DNA of 64,000 nucleotides from Litoreibacter arenae DSM 19593 (GCF_000442275.2 NZ_KE557306.1:443342-507341), one strand, 5' to 3'. Numbered from the stretch's first letter, positions 17,679-27,865 are shown. The notes: generated by a model from the letters alone, not told the origin. Made by a program: numbers and translations.

Positions 17679-17736
17679 CTGAATATCTCTCCTATTGTCT
17701 ATCAGTCAAAGGTAGCACGGGTCAGGAGAAAATCAA

Positions 17737-17761
17737 AACGCCCGCACAATTGGCGGGCGTT
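17737..17761 (-). terminator. Terminator of purB
   Basis: Stem AACGCCCGC/GCGGGCGTT with a seven-base loop; on the minus strand it is followed by TTTGATTTTC. It sits 27 bp behind the purB stop. Confidence 0.8.
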
Positions 17762-17788
17762 CAGGCGGATTGTTTCGCAAAGGGCGGG

Positions 17789-19090
17789 TCAGCCAAACAC
17801 GCGCTTGAAGATCGTGTCGACATGCTTGGTGTGGTAGCCAAGGTCGAATTTTTCTTCGATTTCCTCGGCTGACAGGGCTTTCAGAACGTCTTCGTCGGCC
17901 AGCAGTTCAGTCTTGAAATCCTTGCCTTCCTCCCAGACCTTCATCGCGTTGCGTTGCACCAGCTTATAGCTGTCTTCACGCGACACACCTGCTTGGGTCA
18001 ATGCCAACAGCACCCGTTGCGACATCACCAAGCCACGGAATTTATTCATATTTGCCAGCATGTTGTCGGGATATATCACCAGCTTCTCGATCACGCCGGT
18101 CAGGCGCGCCAAGGCGAAGTCCAGCGTGATCGTGGTATCCGGCCCGATGTTGCGCTCCACCGAGGAGTGCGAGATATCGCGCTCGTGCCACAGGGTCACG
18201 TTTTCCATGGCGGGGACCACCGCCATGCGCACCAGACGGGCAAGGCCGGTCAGGTTTTCGGTCAGCACCGGGTTGCGCTTATGCGGCATCGCGGAGGAGC
18301 CTTTTTGACCGGCAGAGAAGAACTCTTCTGCCTCCAGCACTTCCGTGCGCTGCATGTGGCGGATTTCGGTGGAGACGTTCTCGATAGACGAGCCGATGAC
18401 GCCGAGTGCCGCGAAGAAAGCAGCATGACGGTCGCGCGGGATGACCTGGGTGCTGACAGGCTCAGGCGTCAGGCCAAGCTGCTCGCACACATGCTCTTCA
18501 ACGGACGGGTCGATATTGGCAAACGTGCCAACCGCACCGGAGATAGCACCCGTCGCGATCTCCTCGCGGGCCACCTGAAGGCGGCGCTTGTTGCGGTCCA
18601 TCTCGGCGTAAAAACGCGCGAAGGTCAGGCCCATCGTCGTGGGTTCCGCGTGAATACCGTGGGAGCGACCGATGCGCACCGTCATCTTGTGCTCCATCGC
18701 GCGGGTTTTCAGGGCGGCCAGCAGCTTATCCATCTGCGCCAGCAGCAGGTCGGCGGCACGCACCAGTTGCACGTTGAAGGTGGTGTCCAGCACGTCCGAG
18801 GAGGTCAGGCCCTGATGCACAAAGCGGGCTTCGTCATTGCCGATGATCTCCGCCAGGTGGGTAAGGAAGGCGATCACGTCGTGCTTGGTGACGGCCTCGA
18901 TCTCGTCAATGCGGGCGACGTCGAACTCCACGTCCTTGGCTTTCCACACGGCGGCGGCGTTCTCGGCGGGGATCACGCCGATTTTGGCCATGGCGTCGCA
19001 GGCATGGGCCTCGATCTCGTACCAGATGCGGAATTTGGTCTCGGGGGACCAGATGGCGACCATCTCGGGGCGGGAATAGCGGGGGATCAT
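17789..19090 (-). CDS. purB: Adenylosuccinate lyase
   Basis: A 433-residue enzyme of purine synthesis, cleaving SAICAR and adenylosuccinate to release fumarate. The lyase signature GSSAMPHKRNPV is present with the catalytic region, as are RYSRPEM at the N-terminus, TSSDVLDT, and the His of GRSHGIHAEPTT. Start set at MIPRYSRPEM, the normal family start; an in-frame extension upstream is non-homologous. Transcribed alone and closed by a good terminator. Confidence 0.97.
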   Translation of the reverse strand: MIPRYSRPEMVAIWSPETKFRIWYEIEAHACDAMAKIGVIPAENAAAVWKAKDVEFDVARIDEIEAVTKHDVIAFLTHLAEIIGNDEARFVHQGLTSSDVLDTTFNVQLVRAADLLLAQMDKLLAALKTRAMEHKMTVRIGRSHGIHAEPTTMGLTFARFYAEMDRNKRRLQVAREEIATGAISGAVGTFANIDPSVEEHVCEQLGLTPEPVSTQVIPRDRHAAFFAALGVIGSSIENVSTEIRHMQRTEVLEAEEFFSAGQKGSSAMPHKRNPVLTENLTGLARLVRMAVVPAMENVTLWHERDISHSSVERNIGPDTTITLDFALARLTGVIEKLVIYPDNMLANMNKFRGLVMSQRVLLALTQAGVSREDSYKLVQRNAMKVWEEGKDFKTELLADEDVLKALSAEEIEEKFDLGYHTKHVDTIFKRVFG

Positions 19091-19334
19091 GACATGCGCT
19101 CTCAAAGTTTGTGTGGCAGTTGCGGCGGTCTTAGACTGACCCTGCGTGAGGAACAACCGCGGATGGCAATATGTGGCGCGACCTCGCTGCACTTATCACG
19201 ATTTCTGTGCTATGGTCGTTTAGCTGGCAAACAATAACCGGCGGGCTTGCTGCGGCTCGGATAACGTGGCTTTAAAGTTTATCGGCGACAGTGGCGCCCG
19301 GACAGTTGGTGTCTTTGAGAAGCAAGAGGGCCGG

Positions 19335-19766
19335 ATGCATATACGCTTGGACCAGTTCGAGGGTGAATGGCAGCTTGATCGTATCATTGAGGACCGTCGC
19401 AACGACGCGGAAGGCCGGTTGACCGGCGTTGCGCGTTTTGAGCGGGCAGGGCCGCTGGAGCTGCATTATGCCGAGGAGGGGGAGTTGGTATACGGCCAGC
19501 AGCCCGCAATGATTGCGACCCGCCGCTACATCTGGCGGGGTTTCGACGGTGAGCATGCTGACAAGATCGCGGTGGAATTCGAGGATGGGCGTCCGTTCCA
19601 TGTCATCGCGCTGGACCGCTTGATGCCCGACGACAACCACCAGTGCGATCCGGATTTCTACCATGTCAGCTATGACTTCACCCGCTGGCCGGAGTGGGAG
19701 GCTATTTGGCGCGTCGTCGGCCCATCGAAGGATTACCGCATGATCTCGCGCTACACGCGACCCTAG
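19335..19766 (+). CDS. DUF6314 family protein
   Basis: A 143-residue protein of unknown function. Family-like features are FEGEWQLDRIIED at the N-terminus, GRPFHVIAL, HQCDPDFYHVSYDF, and the ending GPSKDYRMISRY. The start is placed at MHIRLDQFEGEW, where AGAGGG lies in front; a GTG 69 bases upstream would extend it by 23 residues but lacks a ribosome site. Its stop shares CTAG with the convergent WYL regulator. Confidence 0.8.
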   Translation: MHIRLDQFEGEWQLDRIIEDRRNDAEGRLTGVARFERAGPLELHYAEEGELVYGQQPAMIATRRYIWRGFDGEHADKIAVEFEDGRPFHVIALDRLMPDDNHQCDPDFYHVSYDFTRWPEWEAIWRVVGPSKDYRMISRYTRP

Positions 19767-20446
19767 CAATTGGCCTTTTGTTGCGCGATGAAATCAGCTA
19801 GTGATTTTCCCTGCTCTTCCACAAACAGCTCGGCCAATGGTTTCAGCGCGCGGATGCGGTCCGCGCGAAACAGACGGAAATCGTGACGCAACTCGCACCA
19901 CGCTGAAACCGTCCAGACGCGGCCCCAGTATTCCATCTGCAAAGGCCGGATGACCCTATCGCTGGGAGTGCCCTCCGCCGTCGCATAGGTGATCTGCAAC
20001 TTCTGCCGGTTACGGATTGCCGTGCGCAGCTGTGGCATGAAGCGGAAGCCCCCGGCGGCGTCCTTGAACGGGTAGACCGCAAACCCCCAGCCGGTCGGCG
20101 GCGCCGTGCGGTCTTCCGGCAGCACCGCATCTATCTTGGCGGACAGTGACTTGGCCGCGCCTTGCAATTCCTCGTCCGCCACTTCGCCGACAATCGCCAT
20201 GCCCAGATGCAGCGCCTCAAGCTCCGGCAAAGTCAGGTTCAGCGGGGGCAGCGTGATCGGTGCGGTCATCATGTAGCCCATGCCGCGCTCGCCCTGCACG
20301 GGCACGCCGGATAGCTGCAAGGTTTCCATGTCACGGTAGATTGTCCGCACGGAGACCTCCAGCTGGCGGGCCATATCCTCGGCGCGGTGAAGCCGCCCGT
20401 CACGAAGGAGCAGGATCAGGTCGAAAAGACGATCTGTGCGCCGCAT
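19763..20446 (-). CDS. HTH/WYL-domain transcriptional regulator (YafY-like)
   Basis: A 227-residue regulator. The N-terminal winged helix (RRTDRLFDLILLLRDG, then SVRTIYRDMETLQLSG) binds DNA, and the WYL domain spans about 125-200 (QLRTAIRNRQKLQITY, then VIRPLQMEYWGRVWTVSAW). WYL domains sense ligands or nucleic acids. The intergenic region upstream contains two inverted repeats, at 20522-20539 and about 20546-20557, that could be its own operators. Confidence 0.88.
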   Translation of the reverse strand: MRRTDRLFDLILLLRDGRLHRAEDMARQLEVSVRTIYRDMETLQLSGVPVQGERGMGYMMTAPITLPPLNLTLPELEALHLGMAIVGEVADEELQGAAKSLSAKIDAVLPEDRTAPPTGWGFAVYPFKDAAGGFRFMPQLRTAIRNRQKLQITYATAEGTPSDRVIRPLQMEYWGRVWTVSAWCELRHDFRLFRADRIRALKPLAELFVEEQGKSLADFIAQQKANC

Positions 20447-20521
20447 AGGGTCACCTTTGGCTGGGTTCGGAATGCGCTCGAAGTGATTCTATTCATCGCA
20501 GGCCTTTATGGCGCCGCAAAA

Positions 20522-20539
20522 CTGACATAAACCTGTCAG
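20522..20539. promoter_or_regulatory. Inverted repeat in front of the WYL regulator
   Basis: Arms CTGACA and TGTCAG with a six-base spacer, 76 bp upstream of the regulator's ATG and about 160 bp upstream of tatA. A second repeat, TGCGC-AA-GCGCA, follows within 10 bp. Possible autoregulatory operator. Confidence 0.4.
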
Positions 20540-20701
20540 GAGTGTTTGCGCAAGCGCAGCTTCATGCAAATTGCCCCGCCTTTCACGCGTAATGAGGCGA
20601 TTTGCGCCTTTTCCCCGCGCCTCCGAGCGCCTAGATAGAGGCCAGACACACCTATCCATCTGCGCGCAATACAGATGTGCGCATCCAAGGGGAGCTATCT
20701 C

Positions 20702-20920
20702 ATGTTGAACAATATTGGACTGCCGGGCCTGCTGCTGATCGCGGTTGTGGTGTTGGTGCTTTTCGGGCGCGGCAAGATTTCCGGCCTGATGGGCGAAGTC
20801 GGCAAGGGCATCACCGCTTTCAAGAAGGGCGTCGATGACGGCACGAAAGAACTTGATGACGCCGACAAAGTGGTCAAGGACGTCACGCCCGAAGACGAAA
20901 AAGACAAAGACAAAGTCTGA
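20702..20920 (+). CDS. tatA: Twin-arginine translocase subunit TatA
   Basis: A 72-residue pore-forming subunit of the Tat exporter. One N-terminal membrane helix ([16 protein letters not shown]), the conserved FGRGK hinge, an amphipathic helix ([18 protein letters not shown]) and a charged tail rich in Asp and Lys. AAGGGGAG is a good ribosome site 7 bases before the ATG. First gene of tatABC. Confidence 0.96.
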   Translation: MLNNIGLPGLLLIAVVVLVLFGRGKISGLMGEVGKGITAFKKGVDDGTKELDDADKVVKDVTPEDEKDKDKV

Positions 20921-20962
20921 GCTTGGTGGGCACGACCATGACGCGGACAAAGGGCGCTTGCG

Positions 20963-21508
20963 ATGTTTGACATCGGCATGACAGAGCTGTTGGTGATCGG
21001 ACTTGTCGCCCTTGTGGTGGTGGGACCGAAAGACCTGCCGGGCATGTTCCGCACTTTGGGGCAGTTCACGGCCAAGGCAAAGCGCATGGCGCGCGAATTC
21101 AGCCGCGCCATGGAGGACGCCGCCGACGAGGCCGGCGTCAAGGACGTCTCCAAGACGTTGCAGGCGGCGGCGAACCCAAAAAAGATGGGCATCGACAAGA
21201 TCCGCGAAGCAACAAACTTCGACAAATACGCCGAAGGTTCAGAGACGCAAAAGTTGGCCAAGAAACGCGCCGCCGACGCCGAGAAGATTCAGGCAGCGAC
21301 CGCGAAGGCGGCTGAGGCCCGGAAAGCCAAAGAGGCTGAGGCCGAGGCGGCCAAAGCCGAGCCAAAGCCGAAAGTCGCTGCAAAGCCTAAACCTACCCCC
21401 AAATCGAAGGCCGCGCCGAAAGCCAAGGCGACACCAAAGCCGAAAACTGCGACCAAAGCGAAACCCGCAACCAAACCCAGGCCTAAAGCCAAGAAGGCCG
21501 ACACATGA
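20963..21508 (+). CDS. tatB: Twin-arginine translocase subunit TatB
   Basis: A 181-residue subunit that binds Tat precursors together with TatC. Features: [27 protein letters not shown] membrane helix and hinge, then an amphipathic helix ([18 protein letters not shown]), then a long tail with alternating Lys, Ala and Pro from about 110 to the end. The tail is longer and more Lys/Pro-rich than in E. coli. Overlaps tatC by 4 bases. Confidence 0.95.
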   Translation: MFDIGMTELLVIGLVALVVVGPKDLPGMFRTLGQFTAKAKRMAREFSRAMEDAADEAGVKDVSKTLQAAANPKKMGIDKIREATNFDKYAEGSETQKLAKKRAADAEKIQAATAKAAEARKAKEAEAEAAKAEPKPKVAAKPKPTPKSKAAPKAKATPKPKTATKAKPATKPRPKAKKADT

Positions 21509-22401
21509 GCGCCGAGAGCGATATCGACGACAGCTCCGCCCCGTTGATCGAGCATCTGGCCGAGCTGCGCACGCGCGTGATCCGCTCCGCGCTGGCGTTT
21601 CTGGTTGGCATGATCATCTGCTTTACCTTCGGCAGCGCCATCCTCGACTTCCTGCTGGTGCCGATCGAAAACACGATGCGGTCACTGGGCAACCCGAACC
21701 CGGTGATGCAATACACCGCGCCCCAGGAATATTTCTTCACGCTGATCCGCATCTCGATGGTGGGCGGGCTGTTCGTGGCGTTCCCGATCATCGGCTATCA
21801 GCTCTGGCGCTTTGTGGCGCCTGGTCTCTACAAGAACGAAAAGAACGCCTTTCTGCCGTTCATGATCGCGTCGCCCATGCTGTTCGCGCTCGGCGCGGCC
21901 TTCGCGCATTACATCGTTGTGCCGCTGGCGATGCAGTTCTTCCTTGGTTTTGCCGACCTGCCGTCCTTCTTCGCCGCAATGGTGGCGACAGGGGAGGTGG
22001 CGGAAGCCACGCGCACATCCGGCATCGACATCGTCTTCAACGGCAAGGTCAACGAGAGCCTTGATATCACGCTAAAAATGATCGTGGCCTTCGGTCTGTG
22101 CTTCCAGCTTCCGGTGCTGCTGACCTTGATGGGGAAGGCCGGTCTGGCCACCGCCGCCGGTCTGCGCAACACCCGCAAATACGCCGTTGTCGGTATTCTG
22201 GTCGTCGCCGCGCTGGTGACACCGCCGGATGTGACGACGCAATTGATCCTCTTTGTCGTGGTCTACGGGCTCTACGAGATCTCGATCTTTCTCGTCGCCC
22301 GCGTCGAGAAAGAGCGTGAAGTCAAACTCCGCGAAGAGGGCCTGTGGGACGATGACGATGACGCCGATCCGGAGCATCATCCCGAGGATCGCGGCCCTTA
22401 G
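21505..22401 (+). CDS. tatC: Twin-arginine translocase subunit TatC
   Basis: A 298-residue six-helix inner-membrane protein that recognises the twin-Arg signal. Canonical N-terminus ([15 protein letters not shown]) with the Glu needed for binding, then [15 protein letters not shown] and the periplasmic [12 protein letters not shown] loop, then [13 protein letters not shown]-terminal tail is acidic ([14 protein letters not shown]). Coupled to tatB and 1 base ahead of the DUF815 ATPase gene. Confidence 0.96.
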   Translation: MSAESDIDDSSAPLIEHLAELRTRVIRSALAFLVGMIICFTFGSAILDFLLVPIENTMRSLGNPNPVMQYTAPQEYFFTLIRISMVGGLFVAFPIIGYQLWRFVAPGLYKNEKNAFLPFMIASPMLFALGAAFAHYIVVPLAMQFFLGFADLPSFFAAMVATGEVAEATRTSGIDIVFNGKVNESLDITLKMIVAFGLCFQLPVLLTLMGKAGLATAAGLRNTRKYAVVGILVVAALVTPPDVTTQLILFVVVYGLYEISIFLVARVEKEREVKLREEGLWDDDDDADPEHHPEDRGP

Positions 22402-22402
22402 C

Positions 22403-23248
22403 ATGAGCATGATTGACGACCCTATGGACCGCATCGCGGCGGCGCTGGAGAGGATGTCCCCGCCACCGGGCGCGACCCCCGATTTCGACGCGGCGTCCGC
22501 GTTTTTGTGGCACGTAGATCCCGACCGGCTGGCGCCCGTTACGCAGGTGAACGGCGTTGCTCTTGACCTGCTGATCGGGATCGAGCGGGCACGTGACACG
22601 CTTCACGCCAACACCTTGCAATTCGCCAACGGGTTTGCCGCCAATAACGCGTTGCTCTGGGGCTCTCGCGGGATGGGAAAATCTTCGCTGGTCAAGGCGG
22701 TTCACGGCGATATCGTGGCCTCCGGCCTGCCGCTAAAACTGGTCGAGGTGCAGCGCGAAGACCTGCCCTCCATCGGTCGGCTGTTGAACCTGCTGCGTGC
22801 CTCCGACCACCGCTTCGTTTTGTATTGCGACGATCTGAGTTTCAGCCATGACGACCAGCACTACAAATCGCTGAAGGCGGTTCTGGACGGGGGCATCGAA
22901 GGCCGCCCCGACAACGTCATCTTTTACGCAACCTCCAACCGTCGGCATCTGATGCCGCGCGACATGATCGAGAACGAGCGCGGCTCCGCGATCAACCCGT
23001 CCGAGGCGACCGAGGAGAAGGTTTCCCTGTCCGACCGTTTCGGCCTGTGGCTGGGCTTCCACCCCTGCACGCAGGACGAATACCTCGCGATGATCCGGGG
23101 ATACTGCGATGCGCATGACGTCGAGATTGACCATGCGACCCTGCGCGCCGAAGCGATCGAGTGGCAACAGACCCGCGGTGGCCGCTCCGGCCGCGTCGCG
23201 TGGCAGTACTTCACCGATCTGGCGGGGCGTCAGGGGCTGTCGGTTTAA
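22403..23248 (+). CDS. DUF815 AAA-type ATPase
   Basis: A 281-residue P-loop ATPase. Walker A is WGSRGMGKSSLVKAV, Walker B is FVLYCDDLSF, and the sensor region is FYATSNRRHLMP, followed by the lid segment RFGLWLGFHPC. DUF815 ATPases are common beside tat genes in alphaproteobacteria but have no proven job. The start ATG lies 1 base after the tatC stop. Start chosen at MSMIDDPMDRIA; an in-frame opening upstream overlaps tatC. Confidence 0.88.
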   Translation: MSMIDDPMDRIAAALERMSPPPGATPDFDAASAFLWHVDPDRLAPVTQVNGVALDLLIGIERARDTLHANTLQFANGFAANNALLWGSRGMGKSSLVKAVHGDIVASGLPLKLVEVQREDLPSIGRLLNLLRASDHRFVLYCDDLSFSHDDQHYKSLKAVLDGGIEGRPDNVIFYATSNRRHLMPRDMIENERGSAINPSEATEEKVSLSDRFGLWLGFHPCTQDEYLAMIRGYCDAHDVEIDHATLRAEAIEWQQTRGGRSGRVAWQYFTDLAGRQGLSV

Positions 23249-23266
23249 CGAAAGATTGGTCCTGTC

Positions 23267-24322
23267 TCAGTTCAGCAGGCACGCCGCCTCAAAGCCCTTG
23301 AGACTTCTATGTGCCGCGGGCATGTTTGGCGCGGCCATATGGGTGAGTTCGGGAAACAGCTTCAACAATTCGTCGCGCGGACCCTGCTCCAATGCGCCGA
23401 TTGCCTGCGGACCGGGGTGGAAACTTTCCGAGGCCGCGCCCTCGGCGTAAACCACCTGATGCGCGTCAAACAGGATGTGGTGATAATTCACCTTTCCGCC
23501 CTCGCGGACGTAAATCGTCGTATCGTTCACCAGGTCTTTCGCCTTGACCAGAACCTCGTCCTCACCGAACCAAAGCTGCGCCTGCCAACCTTCGAGCAAC
23601 ATCCGGTGCTGCGGTGACACGATCAGATCGCGCGTATTGCCAAGCGCGCCTTTCGTGATGACGATAGGGGCCAGATCGCCACAAGCCTCCACACGGCGAC
23701 CGCCGGTCCACGTCAATTCCTGTAGGCCTGCGTCACGGGTCAGGACCTTATCGCCCGGTTGCAGAAACTGCACTTCCACGGCCCCGTGCTCCGTCTCGAT
23801 CAGGGTGCCCGCGGCAAAGCAGACCACTTGCGCGCCAAGCCCGTTATGCGGAGTCATGTTGTCGTTCTCGACAATGCCACCAATGGTGTAATTGACGCCC
23901 GCAGGCGGCACGCCGTCCGGGAACACCAGATAGTAGCCGTTCTCGGCGACGCCGCCGACTGTGTCTTCGACGTCGTCATCGGTGTTCAGGTCGACGTCAA
24001 TGACGGCTACGCGGTAGACCGTCCCGTCAGGGGCCGTGACCTGAAATGTGTAGTCCCAGATGGTCTGATAATAGGTGCCGTTGATCAGCGTGACCTGCTC
24101 GCCCACGCCGCCAAATTGCTCTTGCGCGCTGATCTGCTCGTTGACGGGGTCGCCGTTATACTGGGTGGCGCCATTGTTTTCACGGACGTGAAAGCTGGTC
24201 GTGGCACCTGTCCATGACCAGATGCCGCCCGATGGCGGGCCGAACGCATAGTTATGCACCGAGCCGTTGACCGTGCTCTGCGTGCCAAAGATGGCATTGG
24301 AATACCCGTAAAAGATTGGCAT
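23267..24322 (-). CDS. Hint-domain protein with intact Cys nucleophile
   Basis: A 351-residue protein. The Hint domain starts near residue 172 with CFAAGTLIETEHGAVEV, followed by GDKVLTRDAGLQELTWTGG, VSPQHRML, LVNDTTIYV and HQVVYAEGAASESFHPG. The N-terminal 170 residues form an unassigned Gly/Asn/Asp-rich domain with several DxDxN-type runs (VIDVDLNTDDDVEDTVGG), possibly calcium-linked. Two ATGs, 24340 and 24322, are in frame; the second has GGGG in front and is preferred. Paralog of the protein at 1136-2152. Confidence 0.85.
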   Translation of the reverse strand: MPIFYGYSNAIFGTQSTVNGSVHNYAFGPPSGGIWSWTGATTSFHVRENNGATQYNGDPVNEQISAQEQFGGVGEQVTLINGTYYQTIWDYTFQVTAPDGTVYRVAVIDVDLNTDDDVEDTVGGVAENGYYLVFPDGVPPAGVNYTIGGIVENDNMTPHNGLGAQVVCFAAGTLIETEHGAVEVQFLQPGDKVLTRDAGLQELTWTGGRRVEACGDLAPIVITKGALGNTRDLIVSPQHRMLLEGWQAQLWFGEDEVLVKAKDLVNDTTIYVREGGKVNYHHILFDAHQVVYAEGAASESFHPGPQAIGALEQGPRDELLKLFPELTHMAAPNMPAAHRSLKGFEAACLLN

Positions 24323-24445
24323 ATCAGCCCCGATTACCATTCAACTCGGGCGGAAAATGGCTCTCAAATCTGGGTATTCAGTGGTTCAATTGTGACAATG
24401 GCGGGGAATGATTGCGTTCCATCCCCCGCCGGTTTTCCCTAATCC

Positions 24446-25621
24446 CTATTTCAGGAACGGTGCCGGATCGACGCTCTCGAACCCTTCGCGCACTTCGAAG
24501 TGCAGGAAGCTCGGGGAGCCCTTGCCGACCTTGGCGATCGTCTTGCCACGCGAGACCTTATCGCCCTTTTTCACCGTGATGTCGGAGATGTTGGCGTAGA
24601 CTGTCAGCAGGTTGCCCGGGTGACGCAGCACCAGAATGGGAACTTGGTCGGTGTCACGGGTGATTGCCGCAACCTCGCCATCCGCCGCCGCCTTCACGGG
24701 CGTGCCGGTGCTGGCGGCAATGTCGATCCCCTCGTTCGTGCGCTTCTTGTAGGGCCGCAGTACGCTGCCCGACACAGGGGCCAGCAGCTTCGACGCCTTG
24801 CTCGCAGCGGCTGGCGCAGCAGGGGTCGCAGCAGGGGCGGCGGCGGGTGTCACCTTCGGTGGAATCTTTTCGGCGGGCAGCGGCTTGGTCGCTGATGGCG
24901 GCTGCGGGGTAGGTGTCCCTGCGCCGGGTGCCACGGCGGCGGTCTCGGTCACAGGTGTCTTGACCGTAGGCGAGCCGTCTTTTGCCACGGGAATAAGCAG
25001 GTATTGCCCTTCGCGGACTTCCAGATCGGGGCCAAGCCCGTTCCATTCCGCCAGCGAGCGGGCAGAGACGTTGTAGAGCCGCGCGATCGAGTAGGCGGTC
25101 TCGCCACGGCTGACCTGATGGCGGATCGGCTCGGGGCCGTCGATGCGCTTGGACGCTGTGCCCTGATTGATCTGCGATTGCGGTGCCCGCCCGATGGCGG
25201 TGGTCGCGATCTGGGTTATGTCCAGCGGTCTGGTGTCGCCGCCAGCAGCGGGGGCGGTCGCAACGGTGCCGCGCAGGGCCAGCACTTCGCCCTTGTTCAG
25301 GCGGTCATCGGGGCGCAGGCCGTTGTAGCTTGCCAGTTCTTGCGGGCTGACGCCGATGCGATTGGCAACAGTCGTGACGGTGTCGCCACGCTCTGCCACG
25401 GCCACTTGGTAATTCGGATAGGAAATAACGCCCCTGCTGTCGGGGCTGGGCCGCGTCCCTGTGGCCTGACGCGCCGCACCGGACGTATCCAGCCCACCGG
25501 CTGTTCCACGCAGGTCCAGATCCAGATTGGCGATGCTCTGACCGATCTGCCCGTCACAGGCCGAAAGACCAAATCCCAAAGCCACGATAGGCAATATCTT
25601 GCTAAAACGCCTGCTGCGCAT
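24446..25621 (-). CDS. nlpD: NlpD-like LysM/LytM lipoprotein with degenerate peptidase site
   Basis: A 391-residue outer-membrane lipoprotein. The lipobox is LSAC near residue 20. Two LysM domains bind peptidoglycan (about residues 70-115 and 160-205), a Pro/Ala-rich linker follows, and a LytM/M23 domain covers about 290-391. The zinc motif HxGxD reads NEGID and HLH reads FLH, so the enzyme should be inactive, as in NlpD/EnvC activators of cell-division amidases. Start set at MRSRRFSK with GAGGAAGAAG upstream; a TTG start lies 15 bases earlier. Follows surE and pcm, the usual order. Confidence 0.9.
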   Translation of the reverse strand: MRSRRFSKILPIVALGFGLSACDGQIGQSIANLDLDLRGTAGGLDTSGAARQATGTRPSPDSRGVISYPNYQVAVAERGDTVTTVANRIGVSPQELASYNGLRPDDRLNKGEVLALRGTVATAPAAGGDTRPLDITQIATTAIGRAPQSQINQGTASKRIDGPEPIRHQVSRGETAYSIARLYNVSARSLAEWNGLGPDLEVREGQYLLIPVAKDGSPTVKTPVTETAAVAPGAGTPTPQPPSATKPLPAEKIPPKVTPAAAPAATPAAPAAASKASKLLAPVSGSVLRPYKKRTNEGIDIAASTGTPVKAAADGEVAAITRDTDQVPILVLRHPGNLLTVYANISDITVKKGDKVSRGKTIAKVGKGSPSFLHFEVREGFESVDPAPFLK

Positions 25622-25666
25622 AATCTTCTTCCTCAATCCATGGCCCTTATAGCTGGGCCTTTTGGT

Positions 25667-26320
25667 TTAGTCCTGCCCCAAACCCTCTAGTAGAGGGACG
25701 AAGCGAACCGGCATTAGTTCTTCGTAGTCAAACCCTTGCGGGGTCTTTGTCACCTTGATCAGGCTTTGCACCGCATCGGACTGTCCCACCGGCACAACCA
25801 TGATACCGCCCTCTCGCAGTTGCGCCAAGAGGGGTCCGGGCGGATCTTCCGCCGCTGCGGTCACCAAGATACGGTCGAACGGCGCTTGTTCGGGCAACCC
25901 ATGGCTGCCGTCGCCTGTCACGACGGTGACGTTGTGAATATCCAGGTCCTGAAACAGTTTGCGCACGGGCCGCGTCAGGCGGGCGTGGCGGTCGATGCTG
26001 TAGACGCGGCGGGCAAGGTGGCTCAGAACAGCCGCCTGATAGCCGGAGCCGGTGCCGACCTCCAAAACCTTGTTGCGCGGCTGCACGTCCAGCGCTTGCG
26101 TCATCAGCCCCACAACCGAAGGTTGTGAAATCGTCTGTCCGCAGGCAATCGGCAGCGGCATGTCGTCATAGGCGCGACCGGCGAACGTGCCGGTGATAAA
26201 CGCGCCACGGTCGACTTTTTCCATGGCGGTCAGAACCCGTTGGTCCATCACGCCCTTGGAGCGCAGCCCGTAGAGAAACTGCATCTTGCGTTCCGCGTCG
26301 CTGGTCGCCTCGTCGCTCAT
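25667..26320 (-). CDS. pcm: Protein-L-isoaspartate O-methyltransferase
   Basis: A 217-residue repair enzyme that methylates isoaspartyl residues with S-adenosylmethionine. The SAM loop is [19 protein letters not shown], the conserved active segment is [13 protein letters not shown], and the acceptor end is VPVGQ...LMPVRFVPL. Start set at [11 protein letters not shown]; it overlaps the surE stop by 4 bases, which couples the two. An in-frame extension further upstream overlaps surE and is rejected. Confidence 0.96.
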   Translation of the reverse strand: MSDEATSDAERKMQFLYGLRSKGVMDQRVLTAMEKVDRGAFITGTFAGRAYDDMPLPIACGQTISQPSVVGLMTQALDVQPRNKVLEVGTGSGYQAAVLSHLARRVYSIDRHARLTRPVRKLFQDLDIHNVTVVTGDGSHGLPEQAPFDRILVTAAAEDPPGPLLAQLREGGIMVVPVGQSDAVQSLIKVTKTPQGFDYEELMPVRFVPLLEGLGQD

Positions 26321-27102
26321 GCCAGACGGCTCTCCAGATCGTCGAGCAGGTCGTGGGCTGTCAGATCGCACCGCATCGGCGTGACGGAAATCCAGCCGTC
26401 GATATTGACCGACGCATCGGAGTTCTTGCCGGAGCATACGTTCTGCGGGTTGCCCTTGATCCACAGGTATTTGCGCCCGTTTGGCGGCATGTGACTTTGC
26501 ACACCCATACCACCTGTGGGCCGTAGTCCTTGGCGCACCACGCGGGTGCCTTTGACATCCGCGCCCGCGACGGGTGGAAAGTTGACATTGTAGAAGGTTT
26601 GGTAGCCATCACCGCCCCAGATACCGTTTTCAAGCAGGTTTTTGACAAGTGCCGCGCCATGTTGGGCCGATGCTTCGAACTGGTTTTTCAGCTTCGCATT
26701 GGCAGGCCCGAAATATTGCGACATGGCAATCGACTTCACCCCTTGCAGCGCGCCTTCCATGGCGGCCCCGATAGTGCCGGAATAGACCGTGTTCTCGGCA
26801 GAGTTGTTGCCCTTGTTGACCCCCGACAGGATCAGGTCCGGCTTCGCCAGTCCCATGACCTCGTGCACGCCGGCCAGCACGCAATCGGCAGGCGAGCCTT
26901 CGGCGGCAAAGCGGCGCTCGCGCAACTCGACCAGCATGGTGGGGTGGGCGTAGTTGATACAGTGGGCCACGCCGGATTTCTCGAAGGCAGGGGCCACGGT
27001 CCAGACCTCGCCGCCGTCCCCCGCCACTTCCGTGGCGATGGTGTGGAGGACCTCAAGACCCGGCGCGTTGATGCCGTCGTCATTGGTGATGAGAATTCGC
27101 AT
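26317..27102 (-). CDS. surE: 5'-nucleotidase SurE
   Basis: A 261-residue metal-dependent nucleotidase used in stationary phase. The acidic metal site is [11 protein letters not shown] at residues 4-14, with the [18 protein letters not shown] loop and Asn in NVNFPP. Full length. First gene of surE-pcm, which ends before nlpD. Confidence 0.96.
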   Translation of the reverse strand: MRILITNDDGINAPGLEVLHTIATEVAGDGGEVWTVAPAFEKSGVAHCINYAHPTMLVELRERRFAAEGSPADCVLAGVHEVMGLAKPDLILSGVNKGNNSAENTVYSGTIGAAMEGALQGVKSIAMSQYFGPANAKLKNQFEASAQHGAALVKNLLENGIWGGDGYQTFYNVNFPPVAGADVKGTRVVRQGLRPTGGMGVQSHMPPNGRKYLWIKGNPQNVCSGKNSDASVNIDGWISVTPMRCDLTAHDLLDDLESRLA

Positions 27103-27160
27103 GTGCTGACCGCCTTTTTCGCCTAGCTTTAGGGAAAATCAGGCGGTCGGTAAAGCAGGC

Positions 27161-27865
27161 TCACGCCGCAGAGCGCAACTGACGCAAGGCAAGTCCCGAA
27201 ATTACCACAATACCCGCCAGCGCAAATAGAGAGACCGACAGGGTCTGCGTTCCGTTGCTGACGATGATCCCGACCAATGCCCATGCAACGGCGAAGGCGT
27301 AGGTCCATATGCCGAAGGCTTGCTTTTGCACCACAACGCCAAGCACTAACGCCACCGCGATCATCGCCAGAGCCCAAACCACAGCCCCAGCCGCGATGCC
27401 GTATCCCGCGCCCAGCAGACCGATGGAGACACAGGACGCCGCCGTCAGCCAGCCCGCATAAAGCCCCGTAGGCAACGCAAACTCCCACGCGGGCTTGATA
27501 TTGCGGCCAGCGATCAGCGCCCAGATGGCGGTGACCAGCATGATCCAGATCAGCACGGTCGCCCAGATGACCGACAGGGTCGCAACCTTGATCCAGAACG
27601 CCCCGACCGCCAGCGACAGAACCAGCGGCACGCGCGCCGCGTCCCATGCAGGATCATCGCGGTGCTTCCACACCCCGATCACGGCAGACACCAGCAGCCA
27701 GAGGTAAATCACCGACCAGATGGAAAACGCATAGCCCGCCGGTTGCACCGGCGCGTCGTCCTGCGGGATCGGGAACTGGTTCGGCTCGAACCCCGCGAAG
27801 CCTTCGGTCACAAGCGGCGAGACGACAAAAGCCACCGCCGCGATCAATACTGCCCAAGCCTTCAT
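27161..27865 (-). CDS. TspO/MBR-like membrane protein
   Basis: A 234-residue protein with six or seven hydrophobic segments. The diagnostic segment is PAGYAFSIWSVIYLWLL near residues 43-60, like the PAG-F-IWGxIY core of TspO-type tryptophan-rich sensory proteins. The ligand (tetrapyrrole or other) is unknown. The start codon overlaps the stop of the histidine-phosphatase gene by 4 bases. It is longer than classic TspO (about 160), so it is a distant relative. Confidence 0.75.
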   Translation of the reverse strand: MKAWAVLIAAVAFVVSPLVTEGFAGFEPNQFPIPQDDAPVQPAGYAFSIWSVIYLWLLVSAVIGVWKHRDDPAWDAARVPLVLSLAVGAFWIKVATLSVIWATVLIWIMLVTAIWALIAGRNIKPAWEFALPTGLYAGWLTAASCVSIGLLGAGYGIAAGAVVWALAMIAVALVLGVVVQKQAFGIWTYAFAVAWALVGIIVSNGTQTLSVSLFALAGIVVISGLALRQLRSAA

